Shown here in pieces: positions 34,827-46,845 of a stretch of DNA of 64,000 bases. The position numbers and the translations under genes are program-made. Each line of letters opens with the position of its first letter. Within the stretch, counting starts at the first letter, position 1. Under the pieces are notes generated by a model, which worked only from the letters and a program-made list of their open reading frames with translations, did not search any database and was not told the origin of the DNA. The stretch is taken from the NCBI GenBank assembly GCA_030549335.1, contig CM060183.1, positions 21,092,552 through 21,156,551 of the forward strand. The letters run 5' to 3'. Source of the stretch: Pontederia crassipes. Its lineage: Eukaryota > Streptophyta > Magnoliopsida > Commelinales > Pontederiaceae.

Positions 34827-35288
34827 GTAATCGTAATCTGATCAGGTGATCGACTTCTTAATTAATAAAACTTAAATCTGTGTCATGTCAAGATATATCA
34901 TACACGGATGGATTAACTGCAACTGTGTTCGATGGGTAGGCCATAGATTGAGGTAAAGGTAATTAAAACGCTGCCTACCACCTGTCCAACAGATCATTTA
35001 AAGTTGAATTGCGTAACACACGACGAGTGAGTGGATGATTAACTAGAATTATTAATTGCTCGCATATGTTTAGGAAGGGGGAGGAAGAGATTAATTAACT
35101 AATAACGCAGATTACGAGGAGGGGTTCTGTATAACTTAATGGAGTTTTGAGACTTAATTCCAAATCAGCATACGTGGGAGATCACTGTTCACAACATTTT
35201 TGTGGTAATGGTGATGTTTCGGATGGGTCGCCGGCTCTCTTTGACAACTGTGATGAATCCGTGATTTTTACGTAAAGAAGAAAAATGC

Positions 35289-35319
<31 letters not shown>

Positions 35320-36293
35320 ATGTGTATATGTATGTAAATTTCTGAATATGCACGTACATTGAATTGATTAAATATAATAGATTAAGTGTAAAGTTTACTT
35401 TATTCATTAATAAATACGTTGAGCTTGGCTATGCGTTTATAACTTCTTGGTAAAGTTTCTTATGGGCACAAAATAATGTTGATAACGTAATTCTAGTAAC
35501 ATGCACAAATTTTTTCGTTACATGCTTCTCGTCATATATTAAATAAGGGACAACGAGTGTGAAATTATGCGTAATGTTTAGTTCAGCTACATATGCTGCT
35601 GTTTCCTTTAGTTTATTAAACAGTACTAAAAAAAGTTTCAATTAAGTCACGTTTTTTTTTCTTCTATGAGTGTTACGTTATTGTCATGTTTAGACTAACG
35701 AAATCTTAAATAAATGATGGTAATTTGGAAGTAGATATCATATAGAGGCAGACGAAAAATAACCTTCCACTTCTTGTGTAAGTAAAAAACTACTGCCCGA
35801 AAACGTATTATCAATTGGCACAAATTCAAACTTTGGAACATCAATTAAAAATTTTAATTAATTTTTTGATATGAATAGAAATCTCCCATTTGAACATTTT
35901 TTTTTAAAAAATAGTATAATTAAAATATTACTACAATTTTCAAATAATATTATTCTTTCTCTTACTACTTCAATTACTTTAATGTATATACAGTTGAATG
36001 TGAAGCCTCTTATTAGTGGATTACCATATTGTCGTGGTGACGTTGAATAATGAATATGACATTAATTGGGATATCTTGAATTATGGTATGATAATCTATT
36101 ATTAGAACAAAAGATAAAATTTTCAAGTTTAATCTGATTTCAAGACATTTTAGACATTCAACATTGTTAAATTAATATTTTATAATATTATTTAAACCTA
36201 GCGGCTTAGATCATTTTTTTCTTTGAAAAGTTTTAGAAAGTTTTTATACTTAAAAAAAATGAACTATCCATCTAAATAAATGAACGATGTACG

Positions 36294-36294
36294 C

Positions 36295-36333
<39 letters not shown>

Positions 36334-36343
36334 AAAAAAAAAG
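36294..36343. repeat. C30-A20 homopolymer junction
   Basis: Thirty cytosines run directly into twenty adenines. Either a real compound homopolymer or an assembly/sequencing artefact; nothing in the surrounding AT-rich DNA explains it. Confidence 0.9.
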
Positions 36344-38170
36344 ACTTTAAACACCATTAAATTTGAGATTTTCGAATATTTCTTATTGTCAGTTTACTTG
36401 AGTACATTTTTTGGATTTTATTATTTTTAAATTGGAATTATTATCCGATGTTGCACATTCGGACACGACGAATTAAGCTCTCTGCAAAAAATTCGTCGCT
36501 CAAACTCAAAAATTAAATTTTAAATTGAATTATTTTTTGTATTGAACTAAATTAGTTACTATTATTCGACGCTCAGGTAATTAGATAAAAATAAAACGGC
36601 TTACATATTGGATTAAAGGTATAATTTAATCACGCCAAGCATGGAATCATCCTTAATTAATGTTCTGCATTAATTAAAGAACCTGGAATAATCACATGGT
36701 CTCTCACATGCTCACATATCACATATCAACAAATGGCCGTCCCAAGGGAACGTTTATCATATTGCCTCTCAATACTATTCAATAATTTACATCGTCTAAT
36801 TAACTTATTAAATTATTAATATTGTGCATAACTTTATTTACTATGCATGAAAAATCTAACTAGCAATCCAGATAGTTATATGTAATGGTAAGAAATGTTA
36901 TTAAATAATTTATGTCTTATTATATAGTATATACTGCTAATAATAATGTTATGAGATTTAATTTTCATTATATTTTACTTAGTAAGTTTGAAAAGAGAGA
37001 ATATGAAGGAAAAGAAGTAATAAATCGTACTGTCATTCGAATGACAATTCACATTTTTTTTTGTTAAGATCATTAATAATATAAAAAAGATTTTCGCTTT
37101 TAATGCGAGATGAAATAAATCAGACTGAAAAATACAATTAACGCAAATCAACGTCTATAATCAAAATTCTTAATTCTACAATTTTACATACTTGTTTTTT
37201 TTCAACTTTGTGATAAAAGAAAATTAAAAATAAAAATATATGGTGGAAATATAACTCCAAATATATTGATTTATGAGTGGATTGTGTATTACACTATTGT
37301 ATTAACAGCTAATTTCTATTGTTGTTGGTCTTATTCTTAATTCCAAAAATATAACAAGTAATAAAGAGAAGTAATCAATAAACATGATTAATAAATCAAT
37401 ATATGTTGGCCTCAAGTGATTAGCAAGTGGTTTGACGAGTGCTACTCATATTGCGATCAATCCTTAGAGTCACAATATTGAAAAAAAATTTATTTATCGC
37501 TCTTTTTATTTTAATTTTAAATAAGTTATATTTTAGAAACTTTAGATATAAAAAAATAAAGCTAGTGAACAACTTCTTCTCGCTTAAATAAGATCTTAAA
37601 TTTTAGTTCGAGTCGAGAATGCAAAAAATTTATATTAAGAGCTTCATATGTTATTATCAAATACGTAACATAAGATAAATCTTATCAAATTAGTTAAATT
37701 CGATTGTAAGTCGGTCTTCAATTTATGGACGGTGCACGTATAAAATTAAGCAATTAATACATGGGTCCAAAGATCCTACTGTATATCTGTCACTTCTGTT
37801 TTGGGGAAGTTTCATAGTGAGCAACAAACTCCTGTGCTGGAAACGGAAAAAGGTGCTCCCATAAGATTCCACAAGCACAGTTATTGCTGACATACGTGTA
37901 AAAGTTAAAGACTCTTATGATGCAAAGAATGGGGCCAATGTTATATATATAATACCATCTGTTGAAATGAACAGTGCCGTTTGTCTCGTATATGAGAAAT
38001 TTGCTGCACCTCGTTGGATTTTATACATGTAGTTTAAGCCTTTCGGTGTGTGCCCTTTGGCCTTGTTCATGCATCCAACACCAACACATAACACCATTTT
38101 TTGGTGTTTTGCAGAAACAAAAAGCTGAATGATGAACAGTGCAATGCCCTTTTTAAGATGTGCCCCCACC

Positions 38171-38172
<2 letters not shown>

Positions 38173-38210
<38 letters not shown>
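38173..38210. repeat. (TTA)n microsatellite
   Basis: About twelve ATT/TTA trinucleotides, giving a run of tyrosines in one frame. Confidence 0.95.
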
Positions 38211-39029
38211 TCCATTCTTCAAGTGCCTTTCCTTTTGCATCATTATCTCTGGATGTTGGCCGTTTACATTTTAACTTAATTATCGTATTTTATTATGTTA
38301 ATATGAGAACTTTTAATTATATTAAATTATATGAGTTGTTATTGAAGAATTTCGACCCCGAAATTCTTTTGGATGGGATGAATATAAATTCTAGAATTTA
38401 AAATTGAAATGTGATTTTTTTTAAAATCCAATTAATTTTTGTTTATTCATTTTATTTAGTTATTGGTTTGGTGTGTGGCGGGCGTTTGATGATGGCGAAC
38501 ACATCAGCATGCTCAATGCTCGTGTAAGGAGCACGTGATGGCCACCACCCGCACAACTAACAGAAGAAATAGAAAAAAAAAAGATATGAGAAATTAATAT
38601 TTTTATTCTTTCTTTATCTCCAAGGATACTCTAATGGGGGGAGGGGAGTGGACGGAGCAATCATCAGATGCGTGGATTAGATTTGCAATTATTTATTTTG
38701 TGGATTTCTATTATTATATAGGTGCATATAATAATATTTGTGAACAACCATATAGATGTTTCTATTCCATCCCCAAAGGGAAATGGGTTCACAATATTTC
38801 TCAATGTCCTATAAATCTTTCCCCCTGGATCCACTCATTAGCACCAACTGTCCTTATTTTTTTAAAAGAATAATATATTATTAAAAAATTGGAATTGTAT
38901 ATTTATTTTTTATTATTTCATAAGAGAAATTTGTGCATTTATTACATAAAAAGTTATTCCCAAAAAAATATTTATAAAATATATCATGATTAATTGTTCA
39001 CTTGTATTGTTTGTTTCTTTTTTGGTGGG

Positions 39030-39270
39030 AACTGAGGGCGTTACCGGAATTGCCTCCCCCGCGAGAGCGACGGGACAACGGAACGGGACGAGATTTTTGA
39101 CGGCGCCACGAACGGACGTCCAACAACGGCGTTCCGCTTCCACAAGGAAACCAAGGAAAGGCGTTGCTTTCGCATCAAGGGATGACATCATCATAGCGTC
39201 ATCCACATGTGTGTCGCTTGTGCGCGCAGTTGTCACGTGCCGGGAAATATTTCGAAAAGGGAGGGAAAAA
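39030..39270. other. Isolated GC-rich patch with CACGTG (G-box), no gene seen
   Basis: A roughly 240-bp GC-rich stretch in AT-rich DNA contains CCGCGAGAGCGACGGGACAA, GATGACATCATCATAGCGTC, TGTGCGCGCAGTTGTCACGT and a G-box at about 39235-39240. Frames of 116 (+) and 138 (-) codons cross it but neither resembles a known protein. It could be a detached promoter, a transposon core or an old exon. Confidence 0.3.
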
Positions 39271-39349
39271 AAAACTGGCAATCGGAATCTTGCATATGCC
39301 ATCTTGGTTAATAAATTTGTTATTACCATGCTTTAGTTGAAAGTGGTTC

Positions 39350-39975
39350 CGGTCGATCAGTTATTCGATTAAAAAAAATATTTGTTATTTTTCCGATTAA
39401 TTTTTAAATTATAAAAATTATTTTAAAATTATTTAGGAAAAAGAAAAATCACCTTTGTAGTGAGTCATTTTTTTCGGGTGATAATTTTGGACTCCTATTT
39501 TAATAAATATTTTTTTAAAAAAAATAGAATGAATTAAAATTAATATTAACATATTTAATTTTATAATTAAATATAGGATATAATGTTAGAACTATTAATT
39601 TAGAGTTTCATAATATGATAGAAATATATTACAACAACAACAAAGCTTTATCCCACTGGGTGGGGTCGGCTACATGGATCATACGACGTCATTCTGCTTT
39701 ATTATTCGTTGATCCATGTTCATGAGATTCGACAGAGTTTTACGCTGGCTGTCGAGGTCTAACACAACCCTCCTCTTTTATTCGGGCTTAGAACCGGGTA
39801 TAAAATATAGGCGGAGTTGATAGAAATATATTAATCTATATAAAAAATTATTACATCAATAATAAAATAATTGATTATATCTAAATTAATTATATAAATA
39901 AAAATTAATAAATAAAAGTGGACTCCATTGGCTTCTACGTTTTTTCGGATGAGGCACTAGTTTAAGTGGGTTGAT
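39350..39975 (+). repeat. Dispersed AT-rich repeat, copy B, interrupted by a retroposon
   Basis: Collinear with copy A at 23090-23530 (CGATTAAAAAAAAT, CATATTTAATTTTATAATTA, TAATATGATAGAAATATATT, AATTAATTATATAAATAAAA, TTTTTTCGGATGAGGC). The (TTG)-tailed retroposon at 39632-39817 lies within it, so the repeat is older than that insertion. Confidence 0.65.
39632..39817 (-). mobile_element. (TTG)-tailed retroposon, second copy, with 16-bp TSD
   Basis: On the minus strand this 186-bp insert reads ...GGATAAAGCTTTGTTGTTGTTG, the same 3' end as the copy at 1908-2068. It is flanked by an exact 16-bp duplication TGATAGAAATATATTA at 39616-39631 and 39818-39833. It retains a segment (GATCAACGAATAATAAAGCA) that the first copy lacks. 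No coding capacity; mobilised in trans by a LINE. Confidence 0.88.
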
Positions 39976-42563
39976 TTTGCTCTATTTTAAGATCGTTCTA
40001 AATCATATTCGGTCCCCTAATTTTTTTTATTTTTTGAATCGATTTTTACAAGTCAGCTAAGTTTTTCGATTCAATCTAATTTTTCCTGCACCCGTACATG
40101 CTATATATATATATATATATATAATCTCCAATAGTGAAGTATAATATATTAATTACTCTGACCAAACGTTTGTTAAAAGATTCAAAATTAAGGATGTACG
40201 AAAATTGCGACCAATTCCATAAATTTATTAAAACTAAAGCATTGCAAAAATTAAATAAAACAAAAACGACAAGATTATTTCCTATACTATCAGAAGTATA
40301 ATTATTCTTGTATTTAATTCTAAATTATAAAGACCACAAATTTTAGACCCTGGATTTGTTTTTATTTGCCACACATTTTCTAATTTCCCTTTTTACCAAA
40401 AATTTATTAAGTATTTCTTAATAATTATGAAATATCAATTTTATCTTAACCCTCTATTACCAGAAAACATTTTCGCGCCATAATATGTTAGAGATCGTAT
40501 TTTTATAATTACAATATTGTGATTGGGTTGTTATTTTGTAAAATTATAAATATATATTAGAAGGAAGGGTAAATTTGACTTTTTATAACTATTTAAAACA
40601 ATTATAAAAAACTGGATGAAACTATTTAATAAAAATATTTAAGTGCCAATTAGAAATAAATTCATGAATTAAAATGTGGAAGTTCATAGTTTATGGTTAG
40701 ATGTTACAAAATTATAGTTGAGATAGTGTTAAAGAAAGTAATCCCAAAAAACAAATTAGGGGTGATAATACATTTTGGGATGATTTTTAATCGCCTCATC
40801 CCACAAGAAAATTCTTAACGTAGCCTATTTATTATTTGCAATCTTTTGTTTATTGCTAGTTCATATCATGGAACCCTTATTTGATATTTTCTCTAAATTT
40901 ATTTATGTTTCTTGAAATATTGTAACAATATCATGGAGTCTTAAAAAAAATTTCAAAATTTGACATGCTAAATGGTGATTATTTTCTTAAAAATTAGTTT
41001 TCGTATAATTTTATGATTTTAAAAATTAATCTAAGAAATCAAATAATTCAAGGTTATTCACGAGTGACAGTTTAATCCGACCAAACCTCGGATTAATTCG
41101 ACTCGTCGAATTTTAATTGGGTCGGACTATTTTTTAATTTTTTTACTATTTAATATAAAAAGTATATAATATTTATTTAAAAGTATAAAATAAAATTTTT
41201 AAGTGTTTAAATATTATTTTACACATTTAAAATATGTTATTTTAATATTTTTATTTTTTATATAAGATATCAGCTTACAATTTAATAAAAATATAAAAAA
41301 ACGAGTCTTCAGATTGGGCCGGACTGTCGGGTTCACGAGATCGATCCAATCCGATGAACACTCCCGTGAATGATCCTATTTTATATTAAAATAATTTGCT
41401 GATGTCTAAATTAAATTAAATTAAATGTGAATTACCTGTGCTAATTCGTCCAGTAAGGAGATCATTTTCGCAAAGTACAATATAATCTCACATTGCTAGC
41501 AGTGACAACTCCCCGAATCCTAGAGATGGGAATGTTTCAAGTGCCCGAAGTAAAAAAGAGGTCTTAATTTATTACTCCAAGTCTTGGATTTAGTAGGTGT
41601 ATGAATAAACCCTTAATTAGAGCTATAGCTAAATTACAAGGTGCTTATAATAATAATAATTAAGTAATCACCAAGGCATACGAGCTTAATTAAATTGCAC
41701 ATTTCTTCTGCTTCCATCTTTCTCATTTTTACGAGAGCACGCCAACCGGACTTGTACCATCGCAATCCAAAGTTGACTAATAAATGCTAGGATTTCTCTA
41801 TTGTCATTTTTATATTAAATAATAATTTATATAAAATTATTTTTTTAAGAGAAAAAAAAATAAGAATTATTTAAAAATGAGTGGCATTAAAAGTTTTAGC
41901 ATGGGAATCCTAAATGTTAAAGTGACCGATAAAGATGTTAAGCAATTTAAAACAACTAACCCTAGAGATTTAGGTCAGATGCATTTAATTCGGGCTCGTG
42001 GAGATGAAGCCAAGTTTCAGATTAAGCTATTTGCTTAGAGTGATACATGCTCAACATTAATATGGGCATCTTTCAGCCAAGCTGGCGTCAACAAAACTTG
42101 ACGAGATTAATTAACCAAGAGGTAAAAAAAAAGCAATCTGAACTTTGAATTGAGTTAATAAAATTAATAACTTTAAATTCGAATTTGGACATCACAAAGT
42201 TCTCTATTTAAATCATGTTATGTATTTTATCGTTCATGGCGTATCCTCCAAAAAATATGACAGTATTTCTATGATAAAATAAAATAAAATTTCTATGATA
42301 AAAGTAATGAAAATGGAGCATCAATAACTATTAGATTTTGCACCAATGATCCGATTGATTTGTATGATAAAACTATTTCTTTAATTGATAAGTTTTTTTT
42401 TTACTTATATGAATTATTAAAAAATAAAAGTTAAGTCGTGGAAAGGGCAATGTTGTCAAATTTGTGTTTTTTTTCAGACACGACCAGCGTAGATTTTTTT
42501 TTAACCAGTGGCAATGTTGGAAGTACACAAAGAAAGGAAAGGGCAATTTTATCAGATCGGAGG
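39976..42563. other. Intergenic DNA upstream of the bHLH gene
   Basis: AT-rich, no supported gene. At 41051-41380 two diverged inverted segments (TTATTCACGAGTGACAG and, inverted, TCATTCACGGGAGTGTTC) may mark a small MITE, but the match is short and no target duplication was found. Confidence 0.45.
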
Positions 42564-42571
42564 TATAAATA
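42564..42571 (+). promoter_or_regulatory. TATA box of the bHLH gene (TATAAATA)
   Basis: A perfect plant TATA motif lies about 555 bp before the bHLH start codon, in the transition from AT-rich upstream DNA to GC-richer leader. It predicts transcription start at about 42595 and a 5' leader of about 520 nt if unspliced. Confidence 0.6.
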
Positions 42572-42965
42572 AGTAGCAGGAGGTCGTCGATGGCGGGGGG
42601 CTGCTGGCGTCCGCCATTAATAAAAACCTCCTTGATTTCGGTGTTGCAGAGATCAGGAATTTAAAAAACAATTAGGAGTGCACGGGAAAGGGAGAAGAAT
42701 TTAGCGTAGTGTGAGCAGGAGTTAGAGAGGGAGGAGGTATCGAGTGGGAGGTGGTCGGCTTCTTCTTCTACTCTGAGCGTAGAAAGAAGCGACGACGACG
42801 TCGTCGTCTACGAACTGTTCAGAAGTTTTCAGACAGGAAAAAATAATTGCTGTCCTTTTGTCTAGATTTTGTTCCACTCGTGGCTCTTGAGTTGAGTGTT
42901 CTAAGAGTTGTTGCAGAGTTTTGCTGTTTGTTTGGGTTCAGAGGGTGAAGAAATATCTCTCCTTC

Positions 42966-43038
42966 ATGCGTGTCTTTGATGGCGAGGAGGCGTAAGCGTC
43001 CGGTTTCAGCAGAGCTTGAGTTCTTACTTCCGTCCTGA
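42966..43038 (+). promoter_or_regulatory. Two overlapping upstream ORFs in the bHLH leader
   Basis: An ATG at 42966 opens a 9-codon uORF (MRVFDGEEA, stop at 42993-42995). A second ATG at 42979, in another frame, opens a 19-codon uORF (MARRRKRPVSAELEFLLPS, stop at 43036-43038). Both end before the main start at 43121. If present in the mature mRNA they would reduce initiation at the main ORF. An intron in the leader cannot be excluded. Confidence 0.45.
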
Positions 43039-43120
43039 TTCAGATCCCCGCGCGAGTCAAGGAGCTTGCAGCGCGTGATCTGTCGGGAGGTTTGGAACGA
43101 GAGACTGAGCCAGAAGAGGT

Positions 43121-45288
43121 ATGATGTACAGATCTGCGACGCCACCGGTGTCGAAAGATCTTAACCTTCCATACCCTCCGCCGGCTCCTTTCGGCAGCTG
43201 CCACCGGAAGGACGATTCGGAGTCCGATTTCCTCCGCCAACAGCAGCAGCACCAGTCGCAGCAGCAAATGAACTCCGGCCTCCTCAGGTTCCGGTCGGCC
43301 CCGAGCTCGCTGTTTGGAGAGGTTTCCGAGGACTTCATGCCCGTAAGACCATCGAGCCCGGGAGCGGACACCATGTTGGCCAGGTTCTTGACTCCGGATC
43401 TCCGGGACAAGCCCTCCGTCGGCGCCGGCCAGAGGAACGCCCACTTCTCCCCGCCGCAGCCGGGGGCGCCGGGGGAGGAGGTTGGTCCTCAACAGAGCAA
43501 CGTAGCCTTCCCCTCATCTGCCACGCAGATGCTGTACCATCCTCAGCAGCAGCAACAGCAGCAGATGCCGAACCATAGCACCGTGGAGAGCCCGTACCAG
43601 GTGGTCAGCTCCATGGCCATGGAGAACGCTGACCAAATAAAGAATGGAGGAGGCCTCATTCGCCAGAGCAGCTCTCCTGCCGGCCTTTTTTCTCACTTGA
43701 ACGAAGCGAACGGTACGTCTTGCTGTGTACTATTACTTTTCCCTTTATTTATTTATTTGCTTTGTTTTCCTTTTGGCTACGGAGAGATGTAGATCCGTTT
43801 GTTTGCATGACGACAGTAGCCGTAAAAGCCTAAATCTTGGAAATCTGCAAGAGTAGTCCGTAGTCCTGTGTCCTTACACGCTGTTGGTTAAGCATTAGAT
43901 TGCGAGCGTCCTCGTCAAGTTCCTCTTTTGGTACAAGGATCAGGTGCAGAGGTTCACCTTGTTTGACCTTATTCATGTCTTGCACACCGTTGTCTTCTCT
44001 CATCATACATAGCAGCTCGGAATCCAAAACTCACCGATGTCCAAGTTTTTTATTGCTGTCATTAATCGCAAGTTCTGGTTTTCTGAGGATTCGAGGAAAG
44101 TTACCTTCCATGGCAAAGTGTCCCCATTTTAGGCTTGTGATAGATTTGATGCATCATTTTGTTCAGATGACGATAAAAATGTTGTTCTTGTTTGGTGTTG
44201 TGGTTGTATAGGTTACGGGATGGCGAGGGGAATGGTTGGTTTCAGAAACGGGAGCGGCTCAATTGGGGAGACTGGCAGCAGGTTAAGGAGCCAGATAAGC
44301 TTCTCGTCGAGGCAGAGCTCGATCATGTCTCAGATATCCGAGATTGAGAGCGAGGGGATGGGCGGGAGCAGCCCCGAAGAGAGCAATGGCGGCGCCGCCG
44401 GTCGTGGTTACCTTCCTGGATTCCCTGTCACCTCCTGGGAGCATAATTCTCTAATGCAAGACAGCAACTTCTCGGGGTTGAAGAGGAGCAGGGAAGGAGA
44501 GGGGAAGATGATGGCCGGCTTAAATCCCACTGAACCGCAGGTACTTCCTCCTTTATATTTGTTCCAGCATCATGGTGGTCTGACCAGTTTCAGTGTTTAT
44601 TCCTTTCAATCATGCAGAACGGAGAGCTGAGAAACCATGTCTCCAGTCTCACACATCAATTTAGCTTGCCGAAGACATCGTCGGAGATGGCAGCCATCGA
44701 GAAGTTTCTTCAGTTCCAGGATGCTGTCCCTTGCAAGGTCAGAGCTAAGCGCGGCTGCGCCACCCATCCGCGAAGCATCGCCGAGAGGGTAAATTCTTCT
44801 TCCGCATTCTTTGATTAATCTGATAAGCTGAATTTGTGCTCGGTCTTAGTATTCTTTTTCTGCATGTTTTGATCTATCTGATGAAGTAATTAAAGTCAAA
44901 GGCGAATTCTGCTTCTGTCAGGTGAGAAGGACTAGAATCAGCGAAAGAATGAGGAAGCTGCAGGAACTAGTTCCTAACATGGACAAGGTAACACTCTATT
45001 GCACTAAAATCCAATGACACAGTAAAAGTCACACATAATAGAGCAACTAGTGCCACAGAACTCACTTGTTCTCGTGATTCCACAGCAAACCAACACTGCC
45101 GACATGCTAGATTTAGCAGTGGATTACATTAAAGATCTCCAGAGGCAGGTTAAGGTAATGATTCAGATTTGTCACTGTCTTTACTCTTTTAAATTTCTAA
45201 TTTGTATAGTTCTCAAGTTTGCTGACTTGCCCGTCAGGCGTTAAACGAGAGCCGAGCCAACTGCACCTGTTCAGCAAGCAGATCATAA
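43121..45288 (+). CDS. bHLH transcription factor, bHLH122/128/130 (FLOWERING BHLH) type
   Basis: Six exons with GT-AG introns, 425 residues: 43121-43712, 44212-44540, 44618-44788, 44922-44987, 45086-45154, 45238-45288. Exon 1 encodes a family-type start (MMYRSATPPVSKDLNLPYPP; the second Met is an alternative), then Gln-rich tracts and conserved blocks (GLLRFRSAPSSL, DTMLARFLTP, GGLIRQSSSPAGLFSHLNEA). Exon 2 has RLRSQISFSSRQSSIMSQIS. Exons 3-5 hold the bHLH domain: KVRAKRGCATHPRSIAERVR with Glu and Arg for E-box recognition, RTRISERMRKLQELVPNMDK, a loop, then NTADMLDLAVDYIKDLQRQV. The protein ends ALNESRANCTCSASRS. In Arabidopsis this subgroup activates CONSTANS and stress genes in the nucleus; that role is inferred here. 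Intron positions inside the bHLH domain are those usual for the subgroup. Exon 1 is much more GC-rich than its surroundings. Confidence 0.95.
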
Positions 45289-46808
45289 CGCATACCCAAA
45301 ATCCATGGCATCATGCCGATTGTTTATTACATAGATTTCTAAGACGCTGAGATCGTCTTCTGTTGGCAAATTGTTGTATTTGAGAATTGAGATGATGAGC
45401 TATTTTAGTTGGCAGTGCAACATATTCATCCTTAGGCAGCCGAAGAAGGACAAAGGACAAATATTAAAGAAATGTATAGCTATTTAACAGCCAGAAGTTG
45501 AATACTCGTCATGTTGTATTTTAGTTCTGTTTCCGTTTAATCAAGAAGATACTAATCGTCCACGACAAGGACACAAGGGTCTTAAATATATTATACTTTT
45601 ATCGTCATGTAAGCCATGGCTTTTGGTAATAATCACTTTTCAGAAGCTGCCAATGATTAAAGCATGCCTTAAACAACGAAGCTTAGGGCCCTGGAGTAGT
45701 GGGGCAATCGTGGCTTCTAGCTACAGCACCGTGGCATTGACCCGTATAGGGACAAAATAAATCCTATTCTCTTTCCTTATTTGCCGAGCGTTCTCTCTCT
45801 GTCTCTCTCTCTCTCTCTCTCTGTTTAGCTTCGAAGAAACTATTTGATGTGGCGTAGAGTTGAAACCGGATTCGTAACCTTGCACTCAAGAAAGGCATGG
45901 GATGGAAGGAATGAAGAGAGTGCAGCTGTATCCAACCCAAGCAGGCACTGGCCAGCCATGGGGAAAAAAGATGCCACGGCCAACCCTCCCTTCCTACCAT
46001 GCTGGTGGAAGTGACGGCCACGTCGTTACAAAAATCAGAAAGCACCTCATTCATACATCGAGGGCCTTCTCCTGAAAGTCCACTCACTCGGACCTCGCGT
46101 GAATGTCAAGTTTGAGAGCTCACGGTTATATTAGAGACGTCCATCCACCTTTTGAATAAGAACAATTCAACTGCATAATCCTTGTTTCTGCCTTCTCGGC
46201 GGTGGACTCGACGTCATGATGCATCATGGTTGAAGATAAGACTGCACATTTTGTGTGCAGCGAATGACCAGGGGGGAAGGATCCCTCACCTCAAGAAAGG
46301 GATAGCTAGAGGGGGTATTCTCTCACGCACTTGTTAGAGTTTGTAGAATGAAAACAGCCATTTTGCCCAACCGCTACCCTCCCCCGGACAATGCCAAAGA
46401 TTGATGGCGATGGCGAAGGAGCTTTTGATTTGCCCTTGTCATAGAGCTCATCAACCAAAGGCACACAACAAAAGCACTTGGGTGGAAAAAAAAAGAGCTC
46501 AGCAGCCAATGGGCACAGCATTCTTTATCACCAACAAAAAGTGGACAACTGCCTCATCAATGGCTTGTTTTATGCTACCTTGGAAACACGATCCAGTGGT
46601 CAGGCAATTCAAGACGCATATCAATCACCTTCGGCAGGCTCCAAGCTTAAAATGGATGGATACTGTGGCAGATCAATTTGCCATTCTGGAGTAGTGAATT
46701 CCAAGTCCATTATACGGATAAGATCACTGTTGGATTCCAGTGCCGAGTGGCCTTAGCACAGGACCACACTCAAGAAGGGCTCTATCACATTCATAAGCAG
46801 CCATGAAG

Positions 46809-46845
<37 letters not shown>

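Larger units (their letters stand above)
34301..39029. other. Intergenic DNA with microsatellites, no supported gene
   Basis: Contains long (AT)n, (TC)n and (TTA)n tracts and a C/A homopolymer junction (listed separately). Between them the DNA is AT-rich and stop-dense. The frames at 35429-35641, 37915-38172 and 38634-38873 have no recognisable domains or exon context. Confidence 0.5.

Noticed and set aside
41051-41380. Candidate MITE with TTCACGAGTG / TTCACGGGAG inverted ends
   Set aside because: Match is short and diverged and no target duplication could be found.
43040-43517. Minus-strand frames of 117 and 150 codons
   Set aside because: Antisense shadows of bHLH exon 1.
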